From contig JAJDTJ010000112.1 of NCBI GenBank assembly GCA_022827225.1, positions 1-52,644 of the forward strand: 52,644 nucleotides of DNA. The letters run 5' to 3'. The first letter of the stretch is position 1. Every line of letters begins with the position of its first letter. A program made the position numbers and the translations under genes. The notes under the pieces are model-generated. The model searched no databases. It worked only from the letters and a program-made list of their open reading frames with translations, and was not told the DNA's origin. The stretch comes from Candidatus Poribacteria bacterium. GTDB taxonomy: Bacteria > Poribacteria > WGA-4E > WGA-3G. Below, one piece after another: positions 7,959-15,622 of this stretch.

Positions 7959-9221
7959 ATGCAACAGCACACGTTAGAAAAGCCGCGTATCCTCCTGCTC
8001 CTTCCGACACGCACGTACCGTGCCACGGACTTCCTTGAAGCCGCTCTTAAACTCGATGTTGAAGTCGTCGTCGCCTCCGAGGAAGCAGCAACAACAGCAG
8101 ACCTCTCACCCCGGCACACACTTGTGCTTGACTTCAGCGCACCAAGCGTCGCGACAGAAGCCATCTTTGAATTTAACCACACATATCCGCTCACAGCCAT
8201 CATCGGCGTTGATGACGATACAACGCTGCTCGCTGCAACCGCATCAGAGGTTTTAGGACTTCCACACAACCCCGTCGCTTCAGCAAAAGCCACCCGTGAT
8301 AAGTATCTCCTGCGGCAGACATTGGCACAGAACGGCGTATCGGTGCCCGCTTATCAACGCTTCTCCATCTATGACGATCCGACTGAAACGCAGATCGGTT
8401 TCCCGTGTATTATCAAACCGCTGTCCCTCTCCGCAAGCCGAGGGGTCATCCGTGCGAATACACCCGCTGAATTCATTGATGCTTTCCAACGGACAACGAA
8501 ACTCCTACACACTTTACGGAATGCCGACACAATAAATTCTTCACAAGAGCATCTATCACAATATTTGCTCGTTGAGGACTATATTCCGGGGATAGAGGTG
8601 GCACTGGAGGGTATCCTCTTAGATGGTGTGCTTAAGACCCTGACGATCTTCGATAAACCTGATCCGCTTGAGGGACCTTTTTTTGAAGAAACGCTCTATA
8701 TTACGCCTTCCCGTCTGTCTACAGATATTCAAGTGGCATTACATCACGCGACAGCGGAAGCTGCCGATGCGTTAGGACTGCGACATGGGCCCGTCCACGC
8801 TGAATTACGCTACAACGACACGGGTGCACATCTCATTGAGATCGCCGCCCGGACAATCGGTGGACTCTGCGCCAGAACTTTGCGGTTCGGAACCGGTATA
8901 TCTCTCGAGGAACTCGTCATCCGACACGCTATTGGTGAACCGGTGGAGACGTTCCAACGCGAACAACAAGCAGCGGGGGTCATGATGATTCCGGTCCCGA
9001 AAGCCGGTATCTTAGGGGAGGTACGCGGTAAAACAGCAGCACATCGCGTGGACAGGATCGTTGAGGTCAATATCACGATTCCAATCGGTGGTGAGGTTGT
9101 TCCGTTACCGGAAGGTGCCCGCTATCTCGGTTTCATCTTTGCCCGTGCTGAAACACCAGAGGCAGTGGAAACAGCGTTACGTGAAGCACACCGGCAATTG
9201 GAATTTGTAATTTTGCCGTAG
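7959..9221 (+). CDS. ATP-grasp carboxylate-amine ligase family protein
   Basis: The fold order is an N-terminal pre-ATP-grasp domain (IIGVDDDTTLLAATASEVLGL near residue 88), the ATP-grasp core with the phosphate-binding Lys in FPCIIKPLSLSASRG, VEDYIPGIEVALEG, and metal-binding residues in GPVHAELRYND and LIEIAARTIGG. A C-terminal domain of about 100 residues follows, as in L-amino-acid ligases of the BacD/LAL type. The likely chemistry is ATP-dependent amide or peptide bond formation, but the substrate is unknown. AGGAG sits nine bases before the ATG. The ASPIC/UnbV gene begins 14 bases downstream, so the two are probably co-transcribed. Confidence 0.75.
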   Translation: MQQHTLEKPRILLLLPTRTYRATDFLEAALKLDVEVVVASEEAATTADLSPRHTLVLDFSAPSVATEAIFEFNHTYPLTAIIGVDDDTTLLAATASEVLGLPHNPVASAKATRDKYLLRQTLAQNGVSVPAYQRFSIYDDPTETQIGFPCIIKPLSLSASRGVIRANTPAEFIDAFQRTTKLLHTLRNADTINSSQEHLSQYLLVEDYIPGIEVALEGILLDGVLKTLTIFDKPDPLEGPFFEETLYITPSRLSTDIQVALHHATAEAADALGLRHGPVHAELRYNDTGAHLIEIAARTIGGLCARTLRFGTGISLEELVIRHAIGEPVETFQREQQAAGVMMIPVPKAGILGEVRGKTAAHRVDRIVEVNITIPIGGEVVPLPEGARYLGFIFARAETPEAVETALREAHRQLEFVILP

Positions 9222-9235
9222 GGAGCGATTGGCAA

Positions 9236-10933
9236 ATGTCGGATAACACCTTTTTGACGACACTATGCGCTGTGACGCTTACTGTTGTTGGACTTCTCGT
9301 GTGGACAGGGCGCGCCGAAACGGAGGCACCCCTGTTTTCGGAAGTGACCGCAGAACTCGGTCTTTCACAGACAGAGACAACCTGGCCGCCCGGCACGCAC
9401 GCACTACCGGAGATAATGGGAAGCGGTGTCGCACTATTGGACTATGATCAGGACAGCGATCTGGATATCCTGCATATCCGGTACCCACCCCCCAGAAAGA
9501 GGAATTCACCTGCACCGAACAGGCTTTTTCAACAACAACCTGATGGATCATTTGTTGACGTGACAGAAGCATCCGGTATCGGACACACTGGATACGGACA
9601 AGGTGTCGCAGTCGGCGATGTCGATAACGATGGCGATCTGGATGTCTACGTAACGAACTACGGGCCCGATGTGTTCCACCGAAACAACGGTGACGGGACA
9701 TTCACTCAGGAAGATATAGGGGTCTCAAACGACGGCTGGGGAACGTCCGCAACTTTTGGCGATTATGACAGGGATGGCGACCTCGACCTCTATGTGACAA
9801 ATTACGTCCGGTTCGATCCAGAGACAACCTGTCGCGGGAAACATAGTGCCCCGGATTACTGCCATCCGAGTGTCTTTGAAGCGACGACGGATCGCTTGTT
9901 CCGAAACACTGGCGACGGCACTTTCACGGATGTAACGCAACAGGCAGGCATCGCCGGAATGCCCGGCAGAGGGCTCGGTGTGGTCTGTCTCGATCTAACC
10001 GGTGATGGTTGGGCAGATTTTTATGTCGCCAATGATGGGGAGGCGAACCATCTCTGGGTCAATCAGACCGATGGCACTTTCACCGAGGAAGCCATATTGC
10101 GCGGACTTGCGTTTAATGCCTACGGACAACCTGAAGCGAGTATGGGTATCGCTGTCGGTGATGTCAACACCGATACCCGACCAGACCTATTTATAACACA
10201 TCTATTTAGTGAGACGAATACGCTCTATATCGCTGCTAACGATTCTGGGTTCATTGACATGACTGAGGTTGCAGGCTTCGCCGGCATCGATCTACCTTTT
10301 ACAGGTTTCGGGTGCGGTTTCCTCGATTTTGATAACGATTCCGATCTCGACATCGCACTCGTCAATGGTCGTGTGAAGCGCGACGATATTTTGGAAGGCG
10401 CAGATATTGGCGAATTTTGGAATTTTTATGCCGAACCGAACCTCCTCTTTCAAAACAATCGGACCGGATTCGGAAACGCTGCAGGAAATTTCACCTTCAC
10501 AGACGTAAGTACACGCGCACCTGACTTCACAAGACGCGTTGAAGTGAGCCGAGGCACGGCTTTCGGCGATATTGACAAGGACGGCGATATTGATATGGTT
10601 GTCGGTAGCCACGATAATCGACTCCGGCTTTTCCGAAACGATGCACCACCGCCAGAGCATCACTATCTTTTCGTGCGATCGATCACCGACAATCGAGATG
10701 CATACGGTGCACAAGTAACGCTCCGAACAGAATCGCGTACATTGACTGGCTACGTGCTGCCCGGAACAAGTTATCTCAGTAGCAGCGACCCGATCGTGCA
10801 TTTCGGGTTAGGCTCAATTGACAAAATTGAGGCGATTGAGGTGCGATGGCAAGACGGCAGCCGTGAAACATTTCAGGGAACACCTGCGAACCGGCGTATA
10901 ACGGTGTCTCAGGGTGAAGGAGTACCGTTTTGA
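9236..10933 (+). CDS. FG-GAP/VCBS beta-propeller protein with ASPIC/UnbV domain (CRTAC1-like)
   Basis: An N-terminal hydrophobic segment (residues 6-24) looks like a signal peptide or anchor, so the product is probably extracytoplasmic. At least seven FG-GAP/VCBS repeats follow. They contain Asp-rich calcium loops such as DYDQDSDLDIL, DVDNDGDLDVYVTN, DYDRDGDLDLYVTN, DFDNDSDLDIALVN and DIDKDGDIDMVVGS. The last 80 residues form the ASPIC/UnbV domain, with GAQVTLR, SYLSSSDPIVHFGLG and VRWQDGSRETF. Such proteins are usually surface or carbohydrate-associated; no enzymatic role is visible. The stop TGA overlaps the TTG start of the TPR gene, implying translational coupling. Confidence 0.85.
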   Translation: MSDNTFLTTLCAVTLTVVGLLVWTGRAETEAPLFSEVTAELGLSQTETTWPPGTHALPEIMGSGVALLDYDQDSDLDILHIRYPPPRKRNSPAPNRLFQQQPDGSFVDVTEASGIGHTGYGQGVAVGDVDNDGDLDVYVTNYGPDVFHRNNGDGTFTQEDIGVSNDGWGTSATFGDYDRDGDLDLYVTNYVRFDPETTCRGKHSAPDYCHPSVFEATTDRLFRNTGDGTFTDVTQQAGIAGMPGRGLGVVCLDLTGDGWADFYVANDGEANHLWVNQTDGTFTEEAILRGLAFNAYGQPEASMGIAVGDVNTDTRPDLFITHLFSETNTLYIAANDSGFIDMTEVAGFAGIDLPFTGFGCGFLDFDNDSDLDIALVNGRVKRDDILEGADIGEFWNFYAEPNLLFQNNRTGFGNAAGNFTFTDVSTRAPDFTRRVEVSRGTAFGDIDKDGDIDMVVGSHDNRLRLFRNDAPPPEHHYLFVRSITDNRDAYGAQVTLRTESRTLTGYVLPGTSYLSSSDPIVHFGLGSIDKIEAIEVRWQDGSRETFQGTPANRRITVSQGEGVPF

Positions 10934-12516
10934 AGAAAATATCCGTCTTGCTTCTTCTCCTGCTAATTGACGGTCTCGCTCCTGCAAAAGGCGAAGTCGC
11001 TATTCCGCAGCCTGCTGACCTCGGATTGGTTGAGGAGAAACGGCTTTTGAAGGCAGTTGAAACAGCACAAAAAGCCGTTCGGAATTCCCCTGAGGATGCC
11101 GAGGTCTGGGGACAATTGGGGCATCTCTACCTCAGCCACCGCTGGGAGGTCCCCGCGATAGCGTGTTATCGTCGCGCGAATACCCTCGCCCCTGATGAAT
11201 TCCGATGGCTCTACTTTCTCGGACGTTTGATGGCGCGGCGTGAACCGGCGGCAGCTGCGAAATACCTCAACCGTGCGCTCACCTTAAATGATACCTACGC
11301 ACCGGCACACCTTTATCTCGCCTCTGCACTCCGTATTTTAGGGAAGTTTGATGCCGCACGGCAACACTTAGAAAACGCCAAAGACCTCCAACCGGATAAT
11401 CCGTTCTCTGAACTCTGGATCGGCGAAATCGCATTCGCTCAGCGACAAGTGAAACTTGCCAGAACGCATCTGGAGAACGCGCTCCGTCTGAACCCAGACC
11501 AAAGCGAGGCACACGCACTCATGGCGCAAGTCGCAACTGTACTCGGTGATAAGGAAACGGCGAAGAAGCACGCACAAGCGGCGCGGCAACCGAGCCGATA
11601 CAGTACGTTATACGATCCACTCTGGTGGGATGTGCTTCGGGCAGGTGTCACAGCACCGCTGCATGCAGAACGCGGTAGACGGTATATGGCAGCAGGGAAT
11701 TATGCAGATGCTGTCACCGAATTTGAAGTCCTAATTTCACGCACACAGAAGGATATAGATGTGTGGCTCGACTACGGCGTTTCACTCCTCCACATTAAAA
11801 AATATCTGCAAGCACTCGCAGCATTGGAACATGCACAAACGTTACTCCGCAGCGATGAAGAGGTTCGGAAGCAGAAGAAACCGGACGAGATTGCTTATCT
11901 ACAAGTGCAGACCTACAACCATATGGCGCAAATCTACTACGAAACCGGACAGACCGATGCGGCAATCCTAACAGGTCAAAAAGCGATTCAGCTGTTCCAC
12001 AACAGTGTCAGAAATGCCCACGGATCTGACAAAGCCCGCGATTCGGAATATACCACATTTTTAGCGAATGTCCACGCCAACCTTGCCACGGCTTATGAGG
12101 ACATCGGACAACTGGAGCAGACAATAGCCCAGTACCAAAAAGCACTTCAACTGTTACCGACAAAAAGCGCGTTGCATCGGGATCTCGCCGGTGTTTATTG
12201 GAAGATGCGGCGTTATACTGAGGCAGAACCGCATTACAAGAGAGTTGTTACCGATGACACAACCGACGTGCAAGCGGTTTATAGACTTGGGCTCATCTTT
12301 CTGACGAAAGGGGATTACAAAGAAGCGATTGCACGGTTTGAGAAGGTGATTGAACTTGATGCATCACACGTCCGCGCGTATGAAGCGGTAGGTATCGCGT
12401 CCAAGGAAATTGGGGATATTCCGGCGGCGATTGGTGCGTTTGAAGAGGTATTGAAGTTGGAACCAGATAACAAGAACGCGTCGGAAATGCTGAAGCAGCT
12501 TCGGGAAAAGAAATAG
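10930..12516 (+). CDS. Secreted tetratricopeptide repeat protein
   Basis: The TTG start at 10930 overlaps the previous stop (TTGA). It yields the signal peptide MKKISVLLLLLLIDGLAPAKG, which supports this start. The mature part is about ten TPR units, for example AEVWGQLGHLYLSHRWEVPAIACYRRA, APAHLYLASALRILGKFDAARQHLENA and VQAVYRLGLIFLTKGDYKEAIARFEKV, with a less regular middle section at residues 205-240. TPRs form protein-binding superhelices. Pairing with an ASPIC/UnbV protein suggests a periplasmic or envelope complex. Partner and function are unknown. Confidence 0.85.
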   Translation: MKKISVLLLLLLIDGLAPAKGEVAIPQPADLGLVEEKRLLKAVETAQKAVRNSPEDAEVWGQLGHLYLSHRWEVPAIACYRRANTLAPDEFRWLYFLGRLMARREPAAAAKYLNRALTLNDTYAPAHLYLASALRILGKFDAARQHLENAKDLQPDNPFSELWIGEIAFAQRQVKLARTHLENALRLNPDQSEAHALMAQVATVLGDKETAKKHAQAARQPSRYSTLYDPLWWDVLRAGVTAPLHAERGRRYMAAGNYADAVTEFEVLISRTQKDIDVWLDYGVSLLHIKKYLQALAALEHAQTLLRSDEEVRKQKKPDEIAYLQVQTYNHMAQIYYETGQTDAAILTGQKAIQLFHNSVRNAHGSDKARDSEYTTFLANVHANLATAYEDIGQLEQTIAQYQKALQLLPTKSALHRDLAGVYWKMRRYTEAEPHYKRVVTDDTTDVQAVYRLGLIFLTKGDYKEAIARFEKVIELDASHVRAYEAVGIASKEIGDIPAAIGAFEEVLKLEPDNKNASEMLKQLREKK

Positions 12517-12554
12517 GACGGGCGCATAACGCGGATAGCCTTAATAAAAAAGAA

Positions 12555-12601
12555 GGAAGACTGGAAGGCGGGTGGAACGTCCTCCACACTTCCAACCTTC
12601 C
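12555..12601. terminator. Bidirectional multi-stem hairpin between converging genes
   Basis: GGAAG (12555-12559), GGAAG (12563-12567) and GTGGA (12572-12576) can pair in order with TCCAC (12583-12587), CTTCC (12589-12593) and CTTCC (12597-12601). It lies between the converging TPR and NPCBM genes. Related GGAAGG words recur at 34139-34180, so it may belong to a repeat family. Confidence 0.5.
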
Positions 12602-12642
12602 AATCTTGCAAGCAAATAGACCGATCTTGCGTCCGTTCGGAT

Positions 12643-13419
12643 CTAATAACTATCTTTGAGATGTCCCCAGATTGTCGGGAGTTTGTTGGCAGGTTCAACA
12701 GCGGTTGCCGACAGCGTAAGGAGTCTGGCATCGCCGATTGCGGAGTGATCGCAGCCAGCACCGTCGCCACCATTACCCATGACGATTGTCAGTTCTTGTG
12801 CCCCTGTCGGAATCTCAAATTCGACTTTGAGTGCATCGACATTTTCACCATCCAGGGTTCCCTGAAGCGTCTCGGATGCGAAGACTTCTGTGCCGTCAAT
12901 GGAAAAAATGAAATCGCCGCTGCCACCGTGTCCGCAGTCTCCTGGGTCTTTTTCATCGGACATACCGACATACGCCTCAAATTTGACGTAATCGTCCCCT
13001 GTCAGATCATAGACGAGTGTGCCGACAGAGTGTGCGCCGAGCCCGCGCTCGAAATAGACACCACCGATAACGATATGGTTCCGGGTTCCGGCACCTTCAC
13101 CGATGGTGGCGTTGTCTGTATCAAGTGGACCGCCCCAGCCTGTCCATTCGCCTATAGGGTTTTTCGGAATAAGTCCACAAGCATTCGGCGACGGTTGGCT
13201 TCCACCGATTAAGGCGAGATAGACAACACCGTCTCGCGTGTCGTCTTCAACGACTGCATCGTAATCGTTCTGAACGCCGACATCCTCTGAGGATACTTCT
13301 TGAATAGGTTTCGCACCGTCGCCTTCAATGTTTGTACAGTCGCTTTTGGCAGCGTAAGCGCTGAAAGCGAGGCAGATGATGAATAATACACTTAAAGCAA
13401 ATAGGATGCTATGTTTCAA
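12643..13419 (-). CDS. Secreted NPCBM-domain protein (copy 1)
   Basis: The 258 residues start with a signal peptide ending near ALSVLFIICLAFSAYAA. The TTG start has GGAGG nine bases upstream. Residues about 95-240 form an NPCBM-like carbohydrate-binding beta-sandwich: ERGLGAHSVGTLVYDLTG, GSGDFIFSIDGTEVF and GDGAGCDHSAIGDARLL. Six cysteines in the mature part are conserved in the tandem copy and may form disulfides. The protein ends in AVEPANKLPTIWGHLKDSY, a tail also found in copy 2 and, in related form, in the unrelated secreted protein at 46521. A cell-surface sugar-binding role is likely. The preceding gene (copy 2) is 62 bases away and probably co-transcribed. Confidence 0.8.
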   Translation of the reverse strand: MKHSILFALSVLFIICLAFSAYAAKSDCTNIEGDGAKPIQEVSSEDVGVQNDYDAVVEDDTRDGVVYLALIGGSQPSPNACGLIPKNPIGEWTGWGGPLDTDNATIGEGAGTRNHIVIGGVYFERGLGAHSVGTLVYDLTGDDYVKFEAYVGMSDEKDPGDCGHGGSGDFIFSIDGTEVFASETLQGTLDGENVDALKVEFEIPTGAQELTIVMGNGGDGAGCDHSAIGDARLLTLSATAVEPANKLPTIWGHLKDSY

Positions 13420-13481
13420 TGTTCTAAACCTCCATTTTTTGATCGAAAATATTCAGTTTTTAGCCACGAGTTATCTGGTCT

Positions 13482-14258
13482 CTAATAACTATCTTTGAGA
13501 TGTCCCCAGATTGTCGGGAGTTTGTTGGCAGGTTCAACGGCGAGTGCTTGTGCATTCAGGAGCTTGGCATCGCCGATCGCGGAGTGATCGCAGCCCGCAC
13601 CGTCGCCACCATCACCCATGATGATTTCAAGTTCCTTCGCGCCGGAAGGGATGTCAAACTCTACCTTGACAGCATCAACGTTATTTCCACCATCAGTACC
13701 TTGGAGTGTCTCAGATTTGAACATCTGTTTCCCATCAACAGAAAACACAAAATCACCGCTGCCACCGTGTCCGCAGTCTCCTGGATCTTTTTCGTCCGAC
13801 ATACCGACATACCCCTCAAACTTAAGGTAGTTATCACCGGTTAGATCGTAAACAACTGTGGCGACAGAGTGTGAACCGAGTCCACGTTCAAAGTAGATAC
13901 CACCGATTACGATATGGTTACGGGTGCCAGCACCTTCGCCGATGGTGGCGTTATCTGTATCTATGGGACCACCCCAACCTGTCCATTCGGCTTCTGGGTT
14001 TTTCGGAGAAAGTCCACAAGCGTTCGGTTTCGGTTGACTACCACCGATGAAGGAGAGATAAGTAACGCCTTTCCGGTCATCTTCTTCAACGACTTCGTCA
14101 TAGTCGTTCTGCGTCCCGTCGGCTTCTTTGCCGACCTCTTTGATCGGTTTCGCACCGTCGCCATCTAAGTTTTCACAATCGTCTTTGGCGGCGTAAACAC
14201 TGAAAGCCGCTACAGCGATAAGCATGACGATTAGCACACAAATATTAGTCAATTTCAA
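13482..14258 (-). CDS. Secreted NPCBM-domain protein (copy 2)
   Basis: This tandem paralog has the same length (258 residues) and most residues in common with copy 1; the last 18 are identical. The TTG start is supported by a strong AGGAGG and a signal peptide ending near AAFSVYAAKDD. The NPCBM fold motifs ERGLGSHSVATVVYDLTG and DGGDGAGCDHSAIGDAKLL are present. Differences concentrate in the N-terminal 90 residues and in the ligand-side loops, as in duplicated binding proteins that have diverged in specificity. The gene is read from a region that starts after the ncRNA terminators. No convincing promoter was seen immediately upstream. Confidence 0.8.
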   Translation of the reverse strand: MKLTNICVLIVMLIAVAAFSVYAAKDDCENLDGDGAKPIKEVGKEADGTQNDYDEVVEEDDRKGVTYLSFIGGSQPKPNACGLSPKNPEAEWTGWGGPIDTDNATIGEGAGTRNHIVIGGIYFERGLGSHSVATVVYDLTGDNYLKFEGYVGMSDEKDPGDCGHGGSGDFVFSVDGKQMFKSETLQGTDGGNNVDAVKVEFDIPSGAKELEIIMGDGGDGAGCDHSAIGDAKLLNAQALAVEPANKLPTIWGHLKDSY

Positions 14259-14519
14259 GGTTATTACCTCCTTATGTTTTGCGAGAATCCGCGAATGAGG
14301 TTCTCACGATTCTGCGTCTCATGGTTTGATATAAAATTATATGTACACCTACAGACAACAGGTTCACCATATACACTTATAGCAAATGCCATAGTCAGTT
14401 AAAAATCAAACTCAAATTTCTAAACCTCGTTTTATCTGCTTCAGTGTGCTGTTGCGAGGTAACCAACGCACACAGGTTTAATGTTAAGAACACACGCTTC
14501 TAAGAACATCCACCACAAC

Positions 14520-14554
14520 AAAAACAGCCTGCACATGACAAAACACGTGCAGGC
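14520..14554 (-). terminator. Intrinsic terminator 2 of the ncRNA unit
   Basis: On the minus strand a perfect 8-bp stem, GCCTGCAC (14554-14547) with GTGCAGGC (14534-14527), is followed by TGTTTTTG. It lies just downstream of a first terminator in the same orientation. Tandem terminators argue for a real transcription unit ending here. Confidence 0.75.
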
Positions 14555-14556
14555 GC

Positions 14557-14589
14557 GAAAAAAACCGCGGCAGCAAATACCGACGCGGT
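14557..14589 (-). terminator. Intrinsic terminator 1 of the ncRNA unit
   Basis: On the minus strand the 6-bp stem ACCGCG (14589-14584) with CGCGGT (14569-14564) runs directly into seven T (14564-14558). This is a classical Rho-independent terminator. Confidence 0.7.
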
Positions 14590-14634
14590 CGTGTGCAGAA
14601 CTTTGTGAAGCAAAATACTTAACGTTTGTTGAGT

Positions 14635-14651
14635 GGGGGGGGGGGGGGGGG
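14635..14651. repeat. 17-base poly-G tract
   Basis: Seventeen consecutive G on the plus strand lie in the 3' half of the ncRNA unit, outside any gene. Such a run is unstable in replication and in sequencing, so the true length is uncertain. Confidence 0.9.
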
Positions 14652-14882
14652 CATTATTAAATTATAATTAACACAATAGGTCGTGAACGCGCAACCAAAG
14701 CCACGGCGGACCGCAGGGCCACCGCACAGACCCTCAAGTTGAGGGATGAGGAGAGCCATTTCGGAGATGTTAAAGTGGATATATCCGCTCCGCATGCTTA
14801 CCACCTAACGTTCAGCTCTGGGTCAAAAAAACTGCGCGTGTCGTGTTTTTTACACCGTGTGTTCCAATCAGTAACGACCACT

Positions 14883-14911
14883 ATAATAAGGCAAAATGTG
14901 AATTTTGTCAA
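14883..14911 (-). promoter_or_regulatory. Strong sigma-70 promoter for the ncRNA unit
   Basis: On the minus strand TTGACA (14911-14906), a 17-base spacer and TATTAT (14888-14883). The upstream sequence is A/T-rich like an UP element. The predicted start is near 14877, at the foot of the long hairpin. Confidence 0.75.
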
Positions 14912-15009
14912 ATATTTTCTTTTTAAAAAAAGAAGGCGACTCATTTTCCTTTGCCTTTTGACAAGGCAGCATAATTTCACAATATTGTCCAAACTATAGT
15001 GTGTCTAAG

Positions 15010-15474
15010 TTACACCGCTTTAACATGAAGGGTGTCTTCATCCGCACGGTTGTATTCGTAAAGTTCGTCGGCTGCGAACACGATATCCAATTCGCGCTGA
15101 GCGTTCCTCCGGGAATCCGATGCGTGTACAACATTATGCGTTATATCCACAGAGAAATCGCCTCGGATGCTTCCGGGTTGAGATTTCTTTGGATCGGTCT
15201 CTCCGTTAAGGATACGCACCAGTTCTATCGCGTTCCGCCCTTCAATAGCCAAGGCAATAATAGGTGCCGATGTCATGAATTCGATGAGGACATCGTAAAA
15301 TGATTTCCCGTGATGGACAGCATAGAGTGCTTCTGCTGTGATGCGCGGAAGCTGCAGCAGCTTCATCGCGGCAATCTTGAGTCCTCTGCGTTCGTAGCGA
15401 GCGATAATTTCGCCAACAAGCCCACGTTGAACGCCATCCGGTTTGATCAAAACCAGTGTCTGCTCTATTTCCAT
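15010..15474 (-). CDS. ndk: Nucleoside diphosphate kinase
   Basis: Ndk transfers the gamma-phosphate between nucleoside triphosphates and diphosphates through a phospho-histidine. At 154 residues it is close to the family norm (about 140), with a short C-terminal extension. It starts TLVLIKPDGVQRGLVGEII and has the active-site His117 in NVVHASDS, plus GSIRGDFSVD. GGAGGG lies three bases before the ATG. A promoter with TTGACA and TATACT lies 85-115 bases upstream. The gene is monocistronic between the ncRNA and the divergent GNAT gene. Confidence 0.95.
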   Translation of the reverse strand: MEIEQTLVLIKPDGVQRGLVGEIIARYERRGLKIAAMKLLQLPRITAEALYAVHHGKSFYDVLIEFMTSAPIIALAIEGRNAIELVRILNGETDPKKSQPGSIRGDFSVDITHNVVHASDSRRNAQRELDIVFAADELYEYNRADEDTLHVKAV

Positions 15475-15539
15475 GGTCCCTCCATATCAACTTTGCACGC
15501 GCTGCGACAGTACACGTCAGCGGTACAAGCATTCAAGGC

Positions 15540-15568
15540 TTGACAGCAAGCCTGTTTAAGTATACCAT
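15540..15568 (+). promoter_or_regulatory. Possible sigma-70 promoter for the GNAT gene
   Basis: TTGACA at 15540-15545 and a weak -10 box (TACCAT at 15563-15568 with a 17-base spacer, or TATACC at 15561). It overlaps the divergent ndk promoter. Confidence 0.4.
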
Positions 15569-15588
15569 ATTTTCACGATTTTTGTCAA
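15559..15588 (-). promoter_or_regulatory. Sigma-70 promoter of ndk
   Basis: On the minus strand TTGACA (15588-15583), an 18-base spacer and TATACT (15564-15559). It overlaps the candidate promoter on the other strand. Confidence 0.7.
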
Positions 15589-15622
15589 TTTATTTTTTTC
15601 TATCAAGCGAATGGAGATAGCT

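Larger units (their letters stand above)
14557..14878 (-). ncRNA. Candidate structured RNA with 6S-like architecture
   Basis: A strong sigma-70 promoter (14883-14911) fires into a gene-free stretch closed by two terminators, so a transcript of about 320 nt is predicted. Its first 200 nt can fold into one long irregular hairpin. The nested pairs are 14874-14879/14679-14684, 14855-14859/14702-14706, 14832-14838/14723-14729, 14820-14823/14730-14733, 14815-14819/14752-14756 and 14788-14792/14762-14766. The unpaired segment around 14707-14722 and 14839-14854 would be a central bubble. A ~200-nt rod with a bubble is the hallmark of 6S RNA, which binds RNA polymerase holoenzyme. The 3' part contains 17 C in a row. 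The identity is inference from structure only; conservation was not tested. It could be another sRNA. Confidence 0.45.

Noticed and set aside
14680..14735. Cyclic di-GMP (GEMM) riboswitch, suggested by CGCAACCAAAGCCACGG
   Set aside because: The second conserved half (GGTAGC-type tetraloop receptor region) is missing, and the promoter runs on the opposite strand.
14690..14880. tmRNA, SRP RNA or RNase P RNA as the identity of the ncRNA
   Set aside because: The diagnostic sequences (tmRNA 3' TpsiC arm with CCA, SRP GGAAGCAGC loop, RNase P GAGGAAAGTCC) are absent.
14739..14999. Small ORFs in the 14259-15009 spacer on both strands
   Set aside because: They are low in complexity, lack ribosome binding sites, and overlap the structured RNA and poly-G tract.
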